A DNA stretch of 64,000 nt from Terriglobia bacterium (GTDB lineage Bacteria > Acidobacteriota > Terriglobia > UBA7540). Position 1 is the first letter of the stretch. Every line of letters begins with the position of its first letter. The stretch covers positions 78,385 through 142,384 of the forward strand of contig DASTAW010000027.1 in the NCBI GenBank assembly GCA_035712365.1. Direction: 5' to 3'. Position numbers and translations under genes: made by a program. Shown in pieces: positions 34,908-44,537 of this stretch. Under the pieces are notes generated by a model. It did not search any database. It worked only from the letters and a program-made list of their open reading frames with translations, and was not told the DNA's origin.

Positions 34908-36098
34908 ATGTTGACCGCGGCTGTTGTCGCTACAGACGCTAAAAGCACTTCTTACCTGCGTGCCTGCATCGAGCAGACGGGTCTCGCCGAGTCGGTGGTG
35001 GAATGGGCTCCGTCCGCCGAGCAGCATCCCGGGCCTGGGGAAAGCATTCCGGACGTTGTGTTGCTGGATCTTGGTGGAGGGACGGAAGTCTCTCTTGAAT
35101 TTGGCGCGCATATCCGGCGGCTCAAACCGTCGGTTGTCGTCATCGCCTGCTCTCCCCTGAAGCAGCCTGACCCCGAGCTCTTAATGCAGGCTATGCGAAG
35201 TGGCGTGCGCGAGTTTCTGCCCCAGCCCGTTGACACCATCTCTCTGGAATCCGCCCTGAAGCGCATCCGCGAGGACCAGGCCCCGGGTGAAAAGTCTCTT
35301 GAAAGAAAGCTCATCATCGTCATGGGCGCAAAGGGAGGGGTGGGTTCCACCACGGTGGCAGTCAATCTCGGTGCGCAACTCGCCCGGGTCTCCCGCAAAC
35401 GCGTTATCCTGATGGATCTCGCCCGCCCCATGGGACACGTATCGCTCCTTCTCGATCTTCGGTCGCGATTTTCTGTTCGGGATGCGACCCAGAACCTTGA
35501 CCGGCTGGACAGCCATTTCTTCAACGCTCTGCTGACGGTCCACGAAAAGAGCGGCCTGGAGGTCCTGGCCGGCGCATCAGACCCGGACGAGTGGGAAGAG
35601 ATCCAGACCTCGGCCCTGCTGCGGGTCGTTAACGTCGCTCAAAGCTGCTGCAGCCACCTGGTCATGGACATGGGTTCCAATTACTCCATGCACTCCCGGT
35701 CGCTGGTCCGCATGGCGCGCATGGTCATGCTGGTGGCTGAGGCTGACGTGCCGGCCCTTTGGACGCTGGAGAAACATCTGGCGAAATTATCCTCATGGGG
35801 GATTGACCCCGACCAGTGCCGGGTGATTATCAACCGCTACCATCGCTCCGACGAGGACGCCATCAAAGCCTTTGAAAAGCGGACCAAGCTGCCCGTTTTC
35901 GCCCGATTGCCAAACGACTTCAGGCAAGTCAGCGAATCCATCAACCTGGGCACTCCGCTTTCCCGAAATCACAATAATCCGCTGGTATCCAACTTTCAGC
36001 AGCTTGCCACGCGTTTGGCCGGCACTATTGCCGCTTCGGAACCGCCCAAGAAGCCAGCAGCGATTTTTGGTCTGTTTTCCAACACTCAAAAGAGGTAA
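34908..36098 (+). CDS. cpaE: Pilus localisation ATPase CpaE/TadZ
   Basis: A 396-residue MinD/ParA-type protein. An atypical receiver-like domain (about 1-125, DVVLLDLGGGTEVSLE and VREFLPQPVD) precedes a deviant Walker A, GAKGGVGSTTVAVNLGAQLAR (about 139-159). The typical aspartates are in LVMDMGSNYS. CpaE/TadZ positions the pilus machinery at the pole in other bacteria. It lies between the secretin and the CpaF ATPase genes, as in standard Tad loci. Confidence 0.92.
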   Translation: MLTAAVVATDAKSTSYLRACIEQTGLAESVVEWAPSAEQHPGPGESIPDVVLLDLGGGTEVSLEFGAHIRRLKPSVVVIACSPLKQPDPELLMQAMRSGVREFLPQPVDTISLESALKRIREDQAPGEKSLERKLIIVMGAKGGVGSTTVAVNLGAQLARVSRKRVILMDLARPMGHVSLLLDLRSRFSVRDATQNLDRLDSHFFNALLTVHEKSGLEVLAGASDPDEWEEIQTSALLRVVNVAQSCCSHLVMDMGSNYSMHSRSLVRMARMVMLVAEADVPALWTLEKHLAKLSSWGIDPDQCRVIINRYHRSDEDAIKAFEKRTKLPVFARLPNDFRQVSESINLGTPLSRNHNNPLVSNFQQLATRLAGTIAASEPPKKPAAIFGLFSNTQKR

Positions 36099-36105
36099 CT
36101 GAATC

Positions 36106-37404
36106 ATGCCCACACCGAACCCAATGCGGAACGACCTGAGCAGCATCAAGGTGGCAATCCACCACAAGCTGATTCAGCGGCTGGACCTTGAGCGTATTAA
36201 CCAGCTTGACCGGAGCACGGTCAAGGCTGAGGTTGCGGAGATGGTGGAAACCCTTGCGGCCGAAGAAAACGCCCCCATGACGTTGACCGAGAGAGAACGG
36301 CTCTCTCAGGAAGTGCTCGACGAAGTCTTCGGTCTGGGACCGCTCGAACCTCTCATGAAGGACCACACGATTTCCGACATCCTGGTGAATACTTTTAAGA
36401 ACGTCTACATAGAACGGAACGGCCTGCTAGAACGCACGGCGGCCAGTTTTCGAAATGACGCCCACCTGATGTCGATCATCGACCGGATCGTTTCCGCAGT
36501 GGGCCGCAGAATCGATGAGTCGTCGCCCATGGTGGACGCCAGACTGGCCGACGGCTCCCGTGTAAACGCTATCATTCCGCCTCTGTCCATCGACGGCCCC
36601 TGCCTCTCGATTCGCCGTTTTGGACGCGATCCTCTGACGGCAACCGAACTGGTGGAAAACGACTCACTAACGGCCAAGATGGTTGAGTTGCTTCGAGGTT
36701 GCGTCTACTCGCGACTGAACTGCCTGGTCTCCGGCGGTACAGGCGCCGGTAAGACGACCCTGCTCAATGTGCTGTCATCCTTCATTTCCAACCGTGAGCG
36801 GATTGTCACCGTCGAAGACGCCGCGGAATTACAACTCCACCAGGACCACGTGGTACGGCTGGAAACGCGACCGCCCAACGTGGAAGGCCGGGGAGCTGTG
36901 CGCCAACGAGAGTTGGTGATCAACTGTCTCCGTATGCGCCCGGACCGCATTATCGTGGGCGAGGTTCGTGGCGAAGAAGCTCTGGACATGCTTCAGGCCA
37001 TGAACACGGGCCACGACGGCTCCCTGACCACCATCCACGCCAACTCTCCGCGTGATGCGCTTTCCCGCCTGGAAACGATGGTGGCAATGGCCAACCTCAA
37101 CATACCCGATACGGCCATCCGCCGGCAGATTGCTTCCGCGATTGACGTTGTTGTCCAGGTTAGCCGCCTCAGTGACGGTAAACGGCGCGTCACCAACCTG
37201 GCGGAGGTGACCGGAATGGAAGGCGAGGTGGTCACCATGCAGGATATTTTTATCTACAAGAAGATGGGCATCGGTGAAAATGGCGAAGTGCTGGGACAGT
37301 TCGTCCCAACCGGCATTCGTCCCAAGTTTGCCGAGCGCCTGGTGACTTCAGGGATTCACCTGCCGGCGGAAATGTTCGAGCATACGCCGGTGGCAGTCCG
37401 CTAA
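36106..37404 (+). CDS. cpaF: Tad pilus assembly ATPase CpaF/TadA
   Basis: A 432-residue secretion ATPase that powers both extension and retraction of Tad pili. The N-terminal helical domain (about 1-80) precedes [19 protein letters not shown]. The ATPase core has Walker [16 protein letters not shown] (about 209), the Asp box [13 protein letters not shown], Walker [20 protein letters not shown] and the His box [18 protein letters not shown]. Length and motifs are normal. It begins eight bases after cpaE. Confidence 0.96.
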   Translation: MPTPNPMRNDLSSIKVAIHHKLIQRLDLERINQLDRSTVKAEVAEMVETLAAEENAPMTLTERERLSQEVLDEVFGLGPLEPLMKDHTISDILVNTFKNVYIERNGLLERTAASFRNDAHLMSIIDRIVSAVGRRIDESSPMVDARLADGSRVNAIIPPLSIDGPCLSIRRFGRDPLTATELVENDSLTAKMVELLRGCVYSRLNCLVSGGTGAGKTTLLNVLSSFISNRERIVTVEDAAELQLHQDHVVRLETRPPNVEGRGAVRQRELVINCLRMRPDRIIVGEVRGEEALDMLQAMNTGHDGSLTTIHANSPRDALSRLETMVAMANLNIPDTAIRRQIASAIDVVVQVSRLSDGKRRVTNLAEVTGMEGEVVTMQDIFIYKKMGIGENGEVLGQFVPTGIRPKFAERLVTSGIHLPAEMFEHTPVAVR

Positions 37405-37414
37405 GGAGATTCAG

Positions 37415-38386
37415 ATGGCGCTGGCATTAGCCGGACTAACATTTCTGATTATCATCCTGGTCGTGGGGGGCGTTCTCGTTTTGTCGGCCGCAGGCACTGC
37501 CCCGGACAAGGTAGTGGCAAAGCGCCTCGACGCCATCGAGCGCAGCGCCAAGCGCGGCAGCGAGTCCCTCGAGCTGAAAGTCGTCCGCGATGAACTTCTC
37601 AGCGACGTCCCTGCGCTTCACCGGATGCTGCTGAAATGGAAATGGGCCGACCGACTGCGGAACTTTATCGGCCAGGCTGGCATGAAGGTGAAACCCGGCA
37701 GGCTTATACTTCTAAGCGCAATCCTGGCCGTAGCCGCGTTTTTGATCGGTACCAGGATGATGGACAATTCCCTGATCGGCCTCCTGTTCGTTCCCGTTGG
37801 AGGACTCATCCCCATCGGCTTTGTGGCCTTCAAACGCAGAGGGCGCCTGAAGGCGTTTGAAAAGATTTTCCCTGAAGCCATCGATCTTCTAGGGCGTGCT
37901 GTGCGCGCAGGCCACTCCTTTTCCACCGGCCTCGAAATGATAACAACGGAATTGCCCGAGCCGGTGGCCGGAGAATTCCGCACGACATTTGAAGAACAGA
38001 ATTTCGGACTCCCTTTGCGCGATGCGCTGTTGAACCTTTCAGAGCGGATTCCGCTGATCGACGTCCGTTTCTTCGTAACCGCGGTCCTCATTCAAAAGGA
38101 GACTGGCGGCAACCTGGCCGAAATCCTCGACAATCTTGCCCACGTGGTCCGCGAACGGTTCAGGATTCTGGGCGAAGTGAAGATTAAGACGGCGCAGGGC
38201 CGCCTGACGGCAGCGATCCTTATTTCACTGCCGCCCATCATGGGACTCGTCCTGCGTTTTCTCAACCCGAGCTATATGAAGCCCCTGTTCACTGATCCCA
38301 TCGGTCCCTGGATCATAGCGCTGGCAGTATTTCTCCAGGTCGTGGGATCTTTGATGCTGTGGAAGATCGTTAATATCGATGTCTAG
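37415..38386 (+). CDS. tadB: Tad inner-membrane platform protein TadB
   Basis: A 323-residue T2SSF-domain protein. It has an N-terminal helix (about 5-26), a middle helix pair (ILLSAILAVAAFLIGTRMM, GLLFVPVGGLIPIGFVAF), the cytoplasmic T2SSF domain (FPEAIDLLGRAVRAGHSFSTGLEMI, RDALLNLSERIPLIDVRFFVTAVLIQKETGGNLAEIL) and C-terminal helices. It forms the rotor-like platform with TadC under the CpaF ATPase. Confidence 0.94.
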   Translation: MALALAGLTFLIIILVVGGVLVLSAAGTAPDKVVAKRLDAIERSAKRGSESLELKVVRDELLSDVPALHRMLLKWKWADRLRNFIGQAGMKVKPGRLILLSAILAVAAFLIGTRMMDNSLIGLLFVPVGGLIPIGFVAFKRRGRLKAFEKIFPEAIDLLGRAVRAGHSFSTGLEMITTELPEPVAGEFRTTFEEQNFGLPLRDALLNLSERIPLIDVRFFVTAVLIQKETGGNLAEILDNLAHVVRERFRILGEVKIKTAQGRLTAAILISLPPIMGLVLRFLNPSYMKPLFTDPIGPWIIALAVFLQVVGSLMLWKIVNIDV

Positions 38387-38404
38387 TCGCCTGAGGTAAG
38401 AAGC

Positions 38405-39319
38405 ATGGTTTGGGTAGCCGTAGGTTTGACGTTTGTTGCGATTCTCGTGGTTGCGGGCGCGCTGGTTTACGCGTTCGCGCCGGGCGAATTTCCCATTGCC
38501 GACCGGTTGTCACGGCTTTGGCAACCTCTGGCAGCACAGAGAAAAGTCTCCTTCCGCGAAAAGCAGACGCAGAAGGCCGCCCAGGTTCTAAGCGATGTCG
38601 GGAAGCTGCTTCCCTCCTCCAAGGACCTTTCTGCCACCAAGCTGATGCTCGTGCGCGCCGGATACCGGCGCCCGGAAGCTCTCATGGCCCTGAGGGGAGC
38701 CAAAGTTCTTCTGCCCATCATCTTCGCGATCATTGTCTACGTGTCGGGCCTGGCAGAGTCAAACAATGGCATGTTCGTATGGATCCTGGCCCTGGTGGCC
38801 GGTTTTCTTCTGCCCGATATGTGGCTGTCACGTCGCGTCAGAAAACGCCAGACCATCCTTCGCAAAGCCCTGCCCGACGCCCTGGACCTGCTGGTGGTCT
38901 GCATCGAGGCGGGACTCGGGCTGGACCAGGCGTTTATGCGTGTTTCTCAGGAGTTGAGAATAACCCATCCCGAACTCTGCGGCGAGCTTGACCTGGTCAA
39001 TGCTCAAATCCGCGTCGGGCGGACACGAATTGAATCGATGCGCGAACTGGCGTCCCGGACAGGCGTGGACGACATCAAGGCGCTGGTGGCTATGCTCATC
39101 CAGACAGACCGTTTTGGCACCAGCGTTTCGCAATCGCTGCGTGTCCACGCCGACGACATGCGACTGAAACGGCGGCAAAGAGCTGAAGAGGCAGCGGCCA
39201 AGACTCCGGTCAAAATGGTCCCACCTCTCGTGTTCTTCATCTTCCCCGCTCTGTTTGTGGTTATTCTCGGTCCGGCCATCATTACCATATTCCGGCAGTT
39301 CATCGGAATTCATCAGTAA
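38405..39319 (+). CDS. tadC: Tad inner-membrane platform protein TadC
   Basis: A 304-residue partner of TadB. It has an N-terminal helix (about 2-22), a helical pair near 100-140, then the T2SSF domain: LPDALDLLVVCIEAGLGLDQAFMRVSQEL and LASRTGVDDIKALVAMLIQTDRFGTSVSQSLRVHADDMR. The C-terminal segment KTPVKMVPPLVFFIFPALFVVILGPAI is typical. It ends the canonical Tad gene run. Confidence 0.94.
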   Translation: MVWVAVGLTFVAILVVAGALVYAFAPGEFPIADRLSRLWQPLAAQRKVSFREKQTQKAAQVLSDVGKLLPSSKDLSATKLMLVRAGYRRPEALMALRGAKVLLPIIFAIIVYVSGLAESNNGMFVWILALVAGFLLPDMWLSRRVRKRQTILRKALPDALDLLVVCIEAGLGLDQAFMRVSQELRITHPELCGELDLVNAQIRVGRTRIESMRELASRTGVDDIKALVAMLIQTDRFGTSVSQSLRVHADDMRLKRRQRAEEAAAKTPVKMVPPLVFFIFPALFVVILGPAIITIFRQFIGIHQ

Positions 39320-39402
39320 GGAGAGGTTGACCATCAAGTGAAGCAAGTTCGTGCAAGGCAAGTCGGTTTACTCAAAATTCGATAAAGTGCGGAGGAAACA
39401 CC

Positions 39403-39501
39403 ATGGACGTTACAACCATTCGAATCATTGCCGGAATCGGAGCCGTTATCGTGCTGTACGTCATCATCTGGCGTCGAAAACGGCAGGCGTCTCGCGACTA
39501 G
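39403..39501 (+). CDS. Tiny single-helix membrane protein after tadC (32 aa)
   Basis: ATG at 39403 to TAG at 39501 encodes MDVTTIRIIAGIGAVIV followed by LYVIIWRRKRQASRD. This is one hydrophobic helix (about 6-24) with a strongly basic cytoplasmic tail. A GGAGGA ribosome site sits six to seven bases upstream, about the best in the island, which argues that it is translated. It lies 83 bases after tadC and 30 before the DUF192 gene. The function is unknown; a small accessory subunit of the TadB/TadC platform is one possibility. Confidence 0.65.
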   Translation: MDVTTIRIIAGIGAVIVLYVIIWRRKRQASRD

Positions 39502-39531
39502 GCGCATCGCCGTTAGACTAAGTTTGGAGCA

Positions 39532-39996
39532 ATGGACGTGGGCAACAATAACCGGAAACGGGTGTACGTTTACAACAAGACTCGCGAAACCTTTGTGGCC
39601 ACGAACGCTTCGGTGGCGGACAGCTACATGGGCCGTCTCGTGGGTCTGTTGGGAAGGACCAGCCGCTGGGCACGGCCTGGACAGGGACTGTGGATCGTCC
39701 CTTCCTACGGCGTGCACACCATCGGCATGTTGTTCTCGATCGACATCGTTTTCCTCGACCGAAGCAACCACGTGGTCCACATCGAGGAACATGTGCGCCC
39801 GTTTAGAATTTCAAAGGTTATTCTGAAGGCTGACAGCGTGCTCGAGTTGCCGCCCCACACGATTTTCAGAACTCGAACCCATGTTGGAGACCTTCTTGAA
39901 ATCGGGCCCCTGCCTTCGTCTGCGAAATCACGCTCCGTATCCGCGCCCCAAACCTCGGAAGGCATCCCGAAGAACGGCACCACGGTCAGGGCATAA
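39532..39996 (+). CDS. DUF192-family protein
   Basis: A 154-residue protein of the DUF192 fold (small beta protein). Family motifs are SYMGRLVGLLGR, GLWIVPSYGVHTIGMLFSIDIVFLDR and KADSVLELPPHTI. There is no signal peptide. The last 35 residues are low-complexity and rich in Ser and Thr. Its function is not known. Family members often accompany Tad or secretion genes in acidobacteria and planctomycetes by my recollection, which I cannot verify here. Confidence 0.82.
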   Translation: MDVGNNNRKRVYVYNKTRETFVATNASVADSYMGRLVGLLGRTSRWARPGQGLWIVPSYGVHTIGMLFSIDIVFLDRSNHVVHIEEHVRPFRISKVILKADSVLELPPHTIFRTRTHVGDLLEIGPLPSSAKSRSVSAPQTSEGIPKNGTTVRA

Positions 39997-40084
39997 ACAC
40001 GCATCCCGTGCGATGTCCCTCGTCTGTGGCCCGAGTACGGAGACAACAATCCGGTGATCTGGTGGGCATGTACCTGCCTTCGCA

Positions 40085-40519
40085 GTGGCAAAATGCCCGG
40101 GCGAAAAGCGGCAGGCCCGCGAACCCGATGCCCCGGATGAGATGGCCCTTCTGATTGCTATGGCTGAAATCGTCAAAATTGCAGCTCCGGTAAAAGGTGG
40201 CAGATCACCGCGTAGCCGCCTGGTGACTACCGCCATGATTATCGTCCTTCTCGTCTTGCTGGCAGCGATGGCGCCTCTTCTCGCCAAGTACCGAGGCATG
40301 CCACAAGTCTGGGTGGAAGAGCTGGAGGCCATGAGCCAAAGCCAGCCGGCCCCTCCGGCCCCCGATGTCAAGCAGACCGTCTGGGTAAATCGGCGCTCAG
40401 GGCTCTACTACTGCCGCGAAAGCAAGTTCTATGGGAAGATGAGCCCCGGATCCAGCATGCTGCAGGAGACGGCTTTGCTAAAGGGATTCCGCCCTGCGCA
40501 AGGGCAGTCCTGCCGCTAG
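40085..40519 (+). CDS. Unknown single-pass membrane protein with C-terminal Cys motif
   Basis: Up to 144 residues from a GTG at 40085; ATGs at 40142 and 40160 are also possible. It has one membrane helix (TTAMIIVLLVLLAAMAPLLA), then a short external domain VWVNRRSGLYYCRESKFYGKM and ETALLKGFRPAQGQSC. The pattern YYCxxSKFYG...GFRPAxGxxC recalls a small family of conserved hypotheticals with two possibly metal-binding or disulphide-forming cysteines. The function is unknown. Confidence 0.6.
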   Translation: MAKCPGEKRQAREPDAPDEMALLIAMAEIVKIAAPVKGGRSPRSRLVTTAMIIVLLVLLAAMAPLLAKYRGMPQVWVEELEAMSQSQPAPPAPDVKQTVWVNRRSGLYYCRESKFYGKMSPGSSMLQETALLKGFRPAQGQSCR

Positions 40520-40636
40520 CCCCCGGGGGTAGCATCATCCTGCTGAATGCACCGGCGCACCAAGTCCCTGTTTCGGCTCAGAATTATTCGCTGGACTCGG
40601 GCGCTGTCAGTGAGGAACGATGGAGAAATAGAACTG

Positions 40637-41881
40637 ATGATCAGCGCTGAACTTGAAACCCCGAAGAAGTTCCAGGACCTTGGCATACGCCGCGCCTTGC
40701 TGGAAGATCTGGCGCTAAAAATCCTCTATTACGAAGGCGAGCTGACTCTCCTTGAGCTCGCGAAAAAGATGTGCCTGAACTTCGGCATTATCGAGCTGCT
40801 TTTTGAGCGTCTACGCAAGGAACAGCTTTGCGAAGTGAAGGGCATGACAGGGGTCGTTCACCGCATTGCCATTACTTCCGGCGGGCGAAGCCGGGCGCTC
40901 GAACTGCTGACGCTGAATCATTACTACGGCCCAACGCCCGTATCGCTTGAGGATTATGTCGCGCGAATCCGCGCGCAGAGCATCAGGGAGGCCGATGTTC
41001 GCCCTGCGCAGGTGGAGAAGGCCTTTGGACATCTGGTGCTTCCTGAAGAAACCCTGAACCAGATGGGGACCGCCGTCGTATCCGGTCGCTGCATCATTCT
41101 CTACGGCCCCGCTGGGACCGGCAAGACCGCCATGGCTGAAGCCATTCCCAAGATTTACGGCGACCGCATCTGGATTCCCTACGCGGTTGAAGTTGATGGG
41201 CAGATCATCACCGTGTATGACCCGCATCTGCACGGACGCTTTGAAGAAGAGGAAGACGCACTGGGCGATTTTGACAGGAGGTGGGTCCTCTGCCGGCGCC
41301 CCCGAGTGGTGGTGGGCGGCGAGTTGACCCTGGAGATGCTGGATCTCCAGATGAATCCCCTCACCAAGTTTTACACTGCCCCGTTGCAAATGAAGGCTAA
41401 TAACGGCGTTCTGGTTGTGGACGACTTCGGCCGCCAGAGAATGCGCCCTGAGGACATGCTCAACCGCTGGATTGTGCCGCTTGACCGGAGAATCGATTTC
41501 CTCAACCTGGCTGGGGGAAAACAGATCGAGATTCCCTTCGACCTGTTTGTGGCCTTTGCAACCAACCTCGACCCGAGGTCACTGGCTGATGAAGCATTCC
41601 TTCGCCGCATCCAGACAAAAATCAAAGTAGATTATGTTCCGCCCGGCCAGTTTCACGAAATCTTTCGCCGCGTGTGCCAGGAATTCAACCTGGTCTATGA
41701 CGCGACTGTGGTGGACGGCGTCTTGAGCCTGCTGGCGGCCCTGCAACAACCTTTGCGTGCCTGCTATCCGCGCGACATCGCCCAGCATATCTCCTGGGCC
41801 GCCCGCTACCACGGAATCCAGCCCAAGCTGGACGGTCCGTCAGTTCGCCAGGCTTGCCGGAACTATTTCCTGGAATCGTAG
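40637..41881 (+). CDS. AAA ATPase with N-terminal winged-helix-like domain
   Basis: A 414-residue protein from the ATG at 40637, which has GGAG ten bases upstream; the frame extends to 40547 without domain support. Residues 10-85 (LALKILYYEGELTLLELAKKM ... LRKEQLCEVKG) look like a winged helix. The AAA core has Walker A YGPAGTGKTAMAEAI (about 156), Walker B GVLVVDDFGRQ and the sensor FATNLDPRSLADEAFLRR. It ends the plus-strand island, ten bases before the convergent hemL. It could be a regulator or a machinery-remodelling ATPase of the pilus. It lacks a GAFTGA loop, so it is not a sigma-54 activator. Confidence 0.8.
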   Translation: MISAELETPKKFQDLGIRRALLEDLALKILYYEGELTLLELAKKMCLNFGIIELLFERLRKEQLCEVKGMTGVVHRIAITSGGRSRALELLTLNHYYGPTPVSLEDYVARIRAQSIREADVRPAQVEKAFGHLVLPEETLNQMGTAVVSGRCIILYGPAGTGKTAMAEAIPKIYGDRIWIPYAVEVDGQIITVYDPHLHGRFEEEEDALGDFDRRWVLCRRPRVVVGGELTLEMLDLQMNPLTKFYTAPLQMKANNGVLVVDDFGRQRMRPEDMLNRWIVPLDRRIDFLNLAGGKQIEIPFDLFVAFATNLDPRSLADEAFLRRIQTKIKVDYVPPGQFHEIFRRVCQEFNLVYDATVVDGVLSLLAALQQPLRACYPRDIAQHISWAARYHGIQPKLDGPSVRQACRNYFLES

Positions 41882-41891
41882 CACCGCCCGG

Positions 41892-43184
41892 CTACCTTCC
41901 CGCCCGAATCGCGCGAAACGCCTCGGCAGCCGAGCGGACCGTAAAGTCAATATCGTCTTCTGTGTGCGCCGTCGAGACGAAAAGTGATTCAAACTGGGAT
42001 GGCGGAAAATAAACCCCCCGTTCGAGCAACTCCCGGAAGAATCCTGCAAACATCGCAGAGTCAGATTTTTTCGCGGATGAGTAGTCCGTGACAGGCCCGG
42101 GATTGAAAAACGTGGTCATCATGGAGCCCATCCTGTTGACAGTGATGGGAATCCTGGTCTGGCCGGCCTGCTCCTCGAGACCGGTCGCAAGCTTCTTGCC
42201 AAGCATCTCGAGGCGATCATAAGTTCCGGGCCGCCGCAGCAATTCCAATGTCTTGGTCCCCGCAGCCACGGCCAGTGGGTTTCCAGAAAGAGTCCCAGCC
42301 TGGTAAACCGGTCCGCTGGGTGCGACCAGGTCCATCAGGGATGCTTTCCCTCCGTACGCGCCAACCGGCAGCCCTCCGCCAATCACCTTGCCGAGCGTCG
42401 TTAGGTCCGCCGAGATTCCATAAAGCTGCTGTGCCCCGCCGTAAGCGACGCGAAAGCCGGTGATGACCTCATCAAAGATCAGCACTGTTCCATGTTCCTC
42501 AGTCAGCGAGCGCAGCCGCATCAGGAATTCCGGCTTTGGCGGCACCACGCCCATGTTGCCGACTACTGGCTCGACCAACACCGCGGCCAGTTGGTTCTGG
42601 TGCCAATCGAAGGCGCTTTCAAGAGCTTCAAAATCATTGAATGGGATGGTGATCGTCAACTCGGCGAGCACCCCGGGAACGCCCGGGCTGTCCGGCAGCC
42701 CCAGAGTAGCCACGCCGGATCCGGCCCTCACCAGCAGGCTGTCGGAATGCCCGTGATAGCACCCGTCAAACTTCAGGATTTTGTCGCGCCTGGTCGCTGC
42801 CCGTGCCAGCCGCACGGCGGAAAGAATGGCTTCCGTGCCGGAATTGACCAGGCGAACACGTTCGATTGAGGGAAACGCCCTGGTAATCTCCTCCGCCAGG
42901 GTGACTTCGCCCTCGGTTGAAGCCCCAAAGCTGGTCCCTGTTCCCAGGACGGCTGAAAGCTCCTTTGTCACTTCGGGATGGCAGTGACCCAGAATCAGCG
43001 GCCCCCAGGAAAGCACAAAGTCCACATACTCGTTGCCGTCAACGTCCTTCACATGAGAACCCCGGCCGCTTGCCATAAACACCGGGGTTCCGCCGACCGC
43101 CCGGAACGCCCGCACCGGCGAGTTCACACCGCCGGGCATCACTTGGATCGCTTTAACAAACAACTCTTCAGATTTTTTGCGCAC
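41892..43184 (-). CDS. hemL: Glutamate-1-semialdehyde 2,1-aminomutase
   Basis: This PLP enzyme converts glutamate-1-semialdehyde to 5-aminolevulinate for heme synthesis. I chose GTG at 43184 (VRKKSEELF, 430 residues, normal length, with AGGATGG just upstream). The frame runs 51 codons further but does not match the family. Motifs are PGGVNSPVRAF, DFVLSWGPLILGH, VNSGTEAILSAVRLARA, FDGCYHGHSD and LIFDEVITGFRVA. The PLP lysine Lys266 is in TLGKVIGGGLPVGA. Confidence 0.95.
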   Translation of the reverse strand: MRKKSEELFVKAIQVMPGGVNSPVRAFRAVGGTPVFMASGRGSHVKDVDGNEYVDFVLSWGPLILGHCHPEVTKELSAVLGTGTSFGASTEGEVTLAEEITRAFPSIERVRLVNSGTEAILSAVRLARAATRRDKILKFDGCYHGHSDSLLVRAGSGVATLGLPDSPGVPGVLAELTITIPFNDFEALESAFDWHQNQLAAVLVEPVVGNMGVVPPKPEFLMRLRSLTEEHGTVLIFDEVITGFRVAYGGAQQLYGISADLTTLGKVIGGGLPVGAYGGKASLMDLVAPSGPVYQAGTLSGNPLAVAAGTKTLELLRRPGTYDRLEMLGKKLATGLEEQAGQTRIPITVNRMGSMMTTFFNPGPVTDYSSAKKSDSAMFAGFFRELLERGVYFPPSQFESLFVSTAHTEDDIDFTVRSAAEAFRAIRAGR

Positions 43185-43230
43185 GCCACCATCCTGATAA
43201 GACTTTGTTGGATTGCAAACAAGCTGTGTC

Positions 43231-44424
43231 TTAAGCCTGCTCTGCAGACTGGATCCCCATCCGTTTCCAGACGGAGTGTGCTGCCGTCTCCACCAGATAC
43301 GTTGGCAGGTTTCGGAAGAGGCGGCCGGGAAGTCCACGATACGCCTGGCTGCCTTCCACCATGTCCTGGAAAAGGTTCAAAAACGTTTTGCTCCGGCCAC
43401 AAAGCTGGACCATGCGAGTGGTCAGGCCGGCCCCCAAAAACTCGCCGTGATAAAACCTGGGACATATTCGGGCGCCCAGCATGAGCTTGCTGCCAAATTC
43501 ATCCCAGACTTTTCGCGCGTAAGAGAAACCCTTCAGGATGGCCTCCGCCAGTAATTCGCCTGATCTTAGCGCAAAGTAGAGGCCTTCGCCCGTGACAGGG
43601 TCTGTCAATCCTGCTGCGTCTCCAGCCAGCGCCCACCCGTCTCCCTCCAGGCGCAGGCCAGCCCAGCTTTCAACTTCCAGCGAGGGCAGCAAATGGCTAA
43701 AGACCGGGGCCGAGTCGGTCGAGTATCCGTGTCGTTCCATGAATCCGAAAAGGTTTCGCTGCAGGTCGGACATGTGGGCCTCTCCCACCTTGCCGCATAT
43801 CCCGACGGAAAGGTGGTTCAAGCGCGGGAATGACCACGCATAGCCCTCAAAATTCGCGAAGAATTCCACCCGAAGCAAGTCCTCATGACCTGGGACAAAA
43901 TACCCAAACGTCAGCATGAAGTCTTTTGCCTTGAGGGCCCCGGCCAATTGGTTCCTCAAACTGCTCCGCGCTCCCGCCGCAACAATCAAATAGTCAGCCT
44001 CATAGGAGGCAGCGCGACCTCCCAAACGCCACTTGTCGCCAGATTTTTCAGCGCTGATCACGCGGTCGTTGACCACCTCCGCGCCGGCGCGCTGGCTGCG
44101 TTCGAGAAGAAGTTGGTTCAGTTCTCGCCTGGAATAAATGGCGAGGGGCTCACGAAGATTGATCGACGCGGTCGCGCCTCCGGGCGCGTGGACCTCCATC
44201 TTCCACACCGGGTTCGCCAGCTCCGTTGCCTCACGAAGAAAAGGATACCGTTTCAGCGCCTTGTGGCTTAAGCCGCCTCCACAGGGCTTCTCCCAACCGA
44301 GTTTCTCTTCGAAGACGATGACGCGTACATCGCCGCCGCCGGGTTGCGTCGCGGCGTCCTGCAACAGCCTTGTGGAGGTCATCGAGCCGGCGGGTCCGCC
44401 ACCGACGATGGCAATTGTCCTCAA
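43231..44424 (-). CDS. Geranylgeranyl-reductase-family FAD oxidoreductase
   Basis: A 397-residue flavoprotein. The FAD motif is IAIVGGGPAGSMTS (4-17). The GGR-family loop is LGWEKPCGGGLSHKAL (about 42-57), and the second FAD motif is WALAGDAAGLTDPVTGEGLYFALRSG. It probably reduces an isoprenoid chain, such as menaquinone or polyprenol, at the membrane; the substrate is not readable from the sequence. It lies 46 bases upstream of hemL on the same strand and is divergent from rfaE2. Confidence 0.88.
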   Translation of the reverse strand: MRTIAIVGGGPAGSMTSTRLLQDAATQPGGGDVRVIVFEEKLGWEKPCGGGLSHKALKRYPFLREATELANPVWKMEVHAPGGATASINLREPLAIYSRRELNQLLLERSQRAGAEVVNDRVISAEKSGDKWRLGGRAASYEADYLIVAAGARSSLRNQLAGALKAKDFMLTFGYFVPGHEDLLRVEFFANFEGYAWSFPRLNHLSVGICGKVGEAHMSDLQRNLFGFMERHGYSTDSAPVFSHLLPSLEVESWAGLRLEGDGWALAGDAAGLTDPVTGEGLYFALRSGELLAEAILKGFSYARKVWDEFGSKLMLGARICPRFYHGEFLGAGLTTRMVQLCGRSKTFLNLFQDMVEGSQAYRGLPGRLFRNLPTYLVETAAHSVWKRMGIQSAEQA

Positions 44425-44537
44425 CCTTTGCGCCCCATTCTTTCTAATTGTCAGAATATCATGGCACTTGGCACAGTGTAAGTTCTCAAATCTTCGGAGG
44501 TCAAGTGATTAGCCGCCGCGCATGTTAGAATAAGCCT

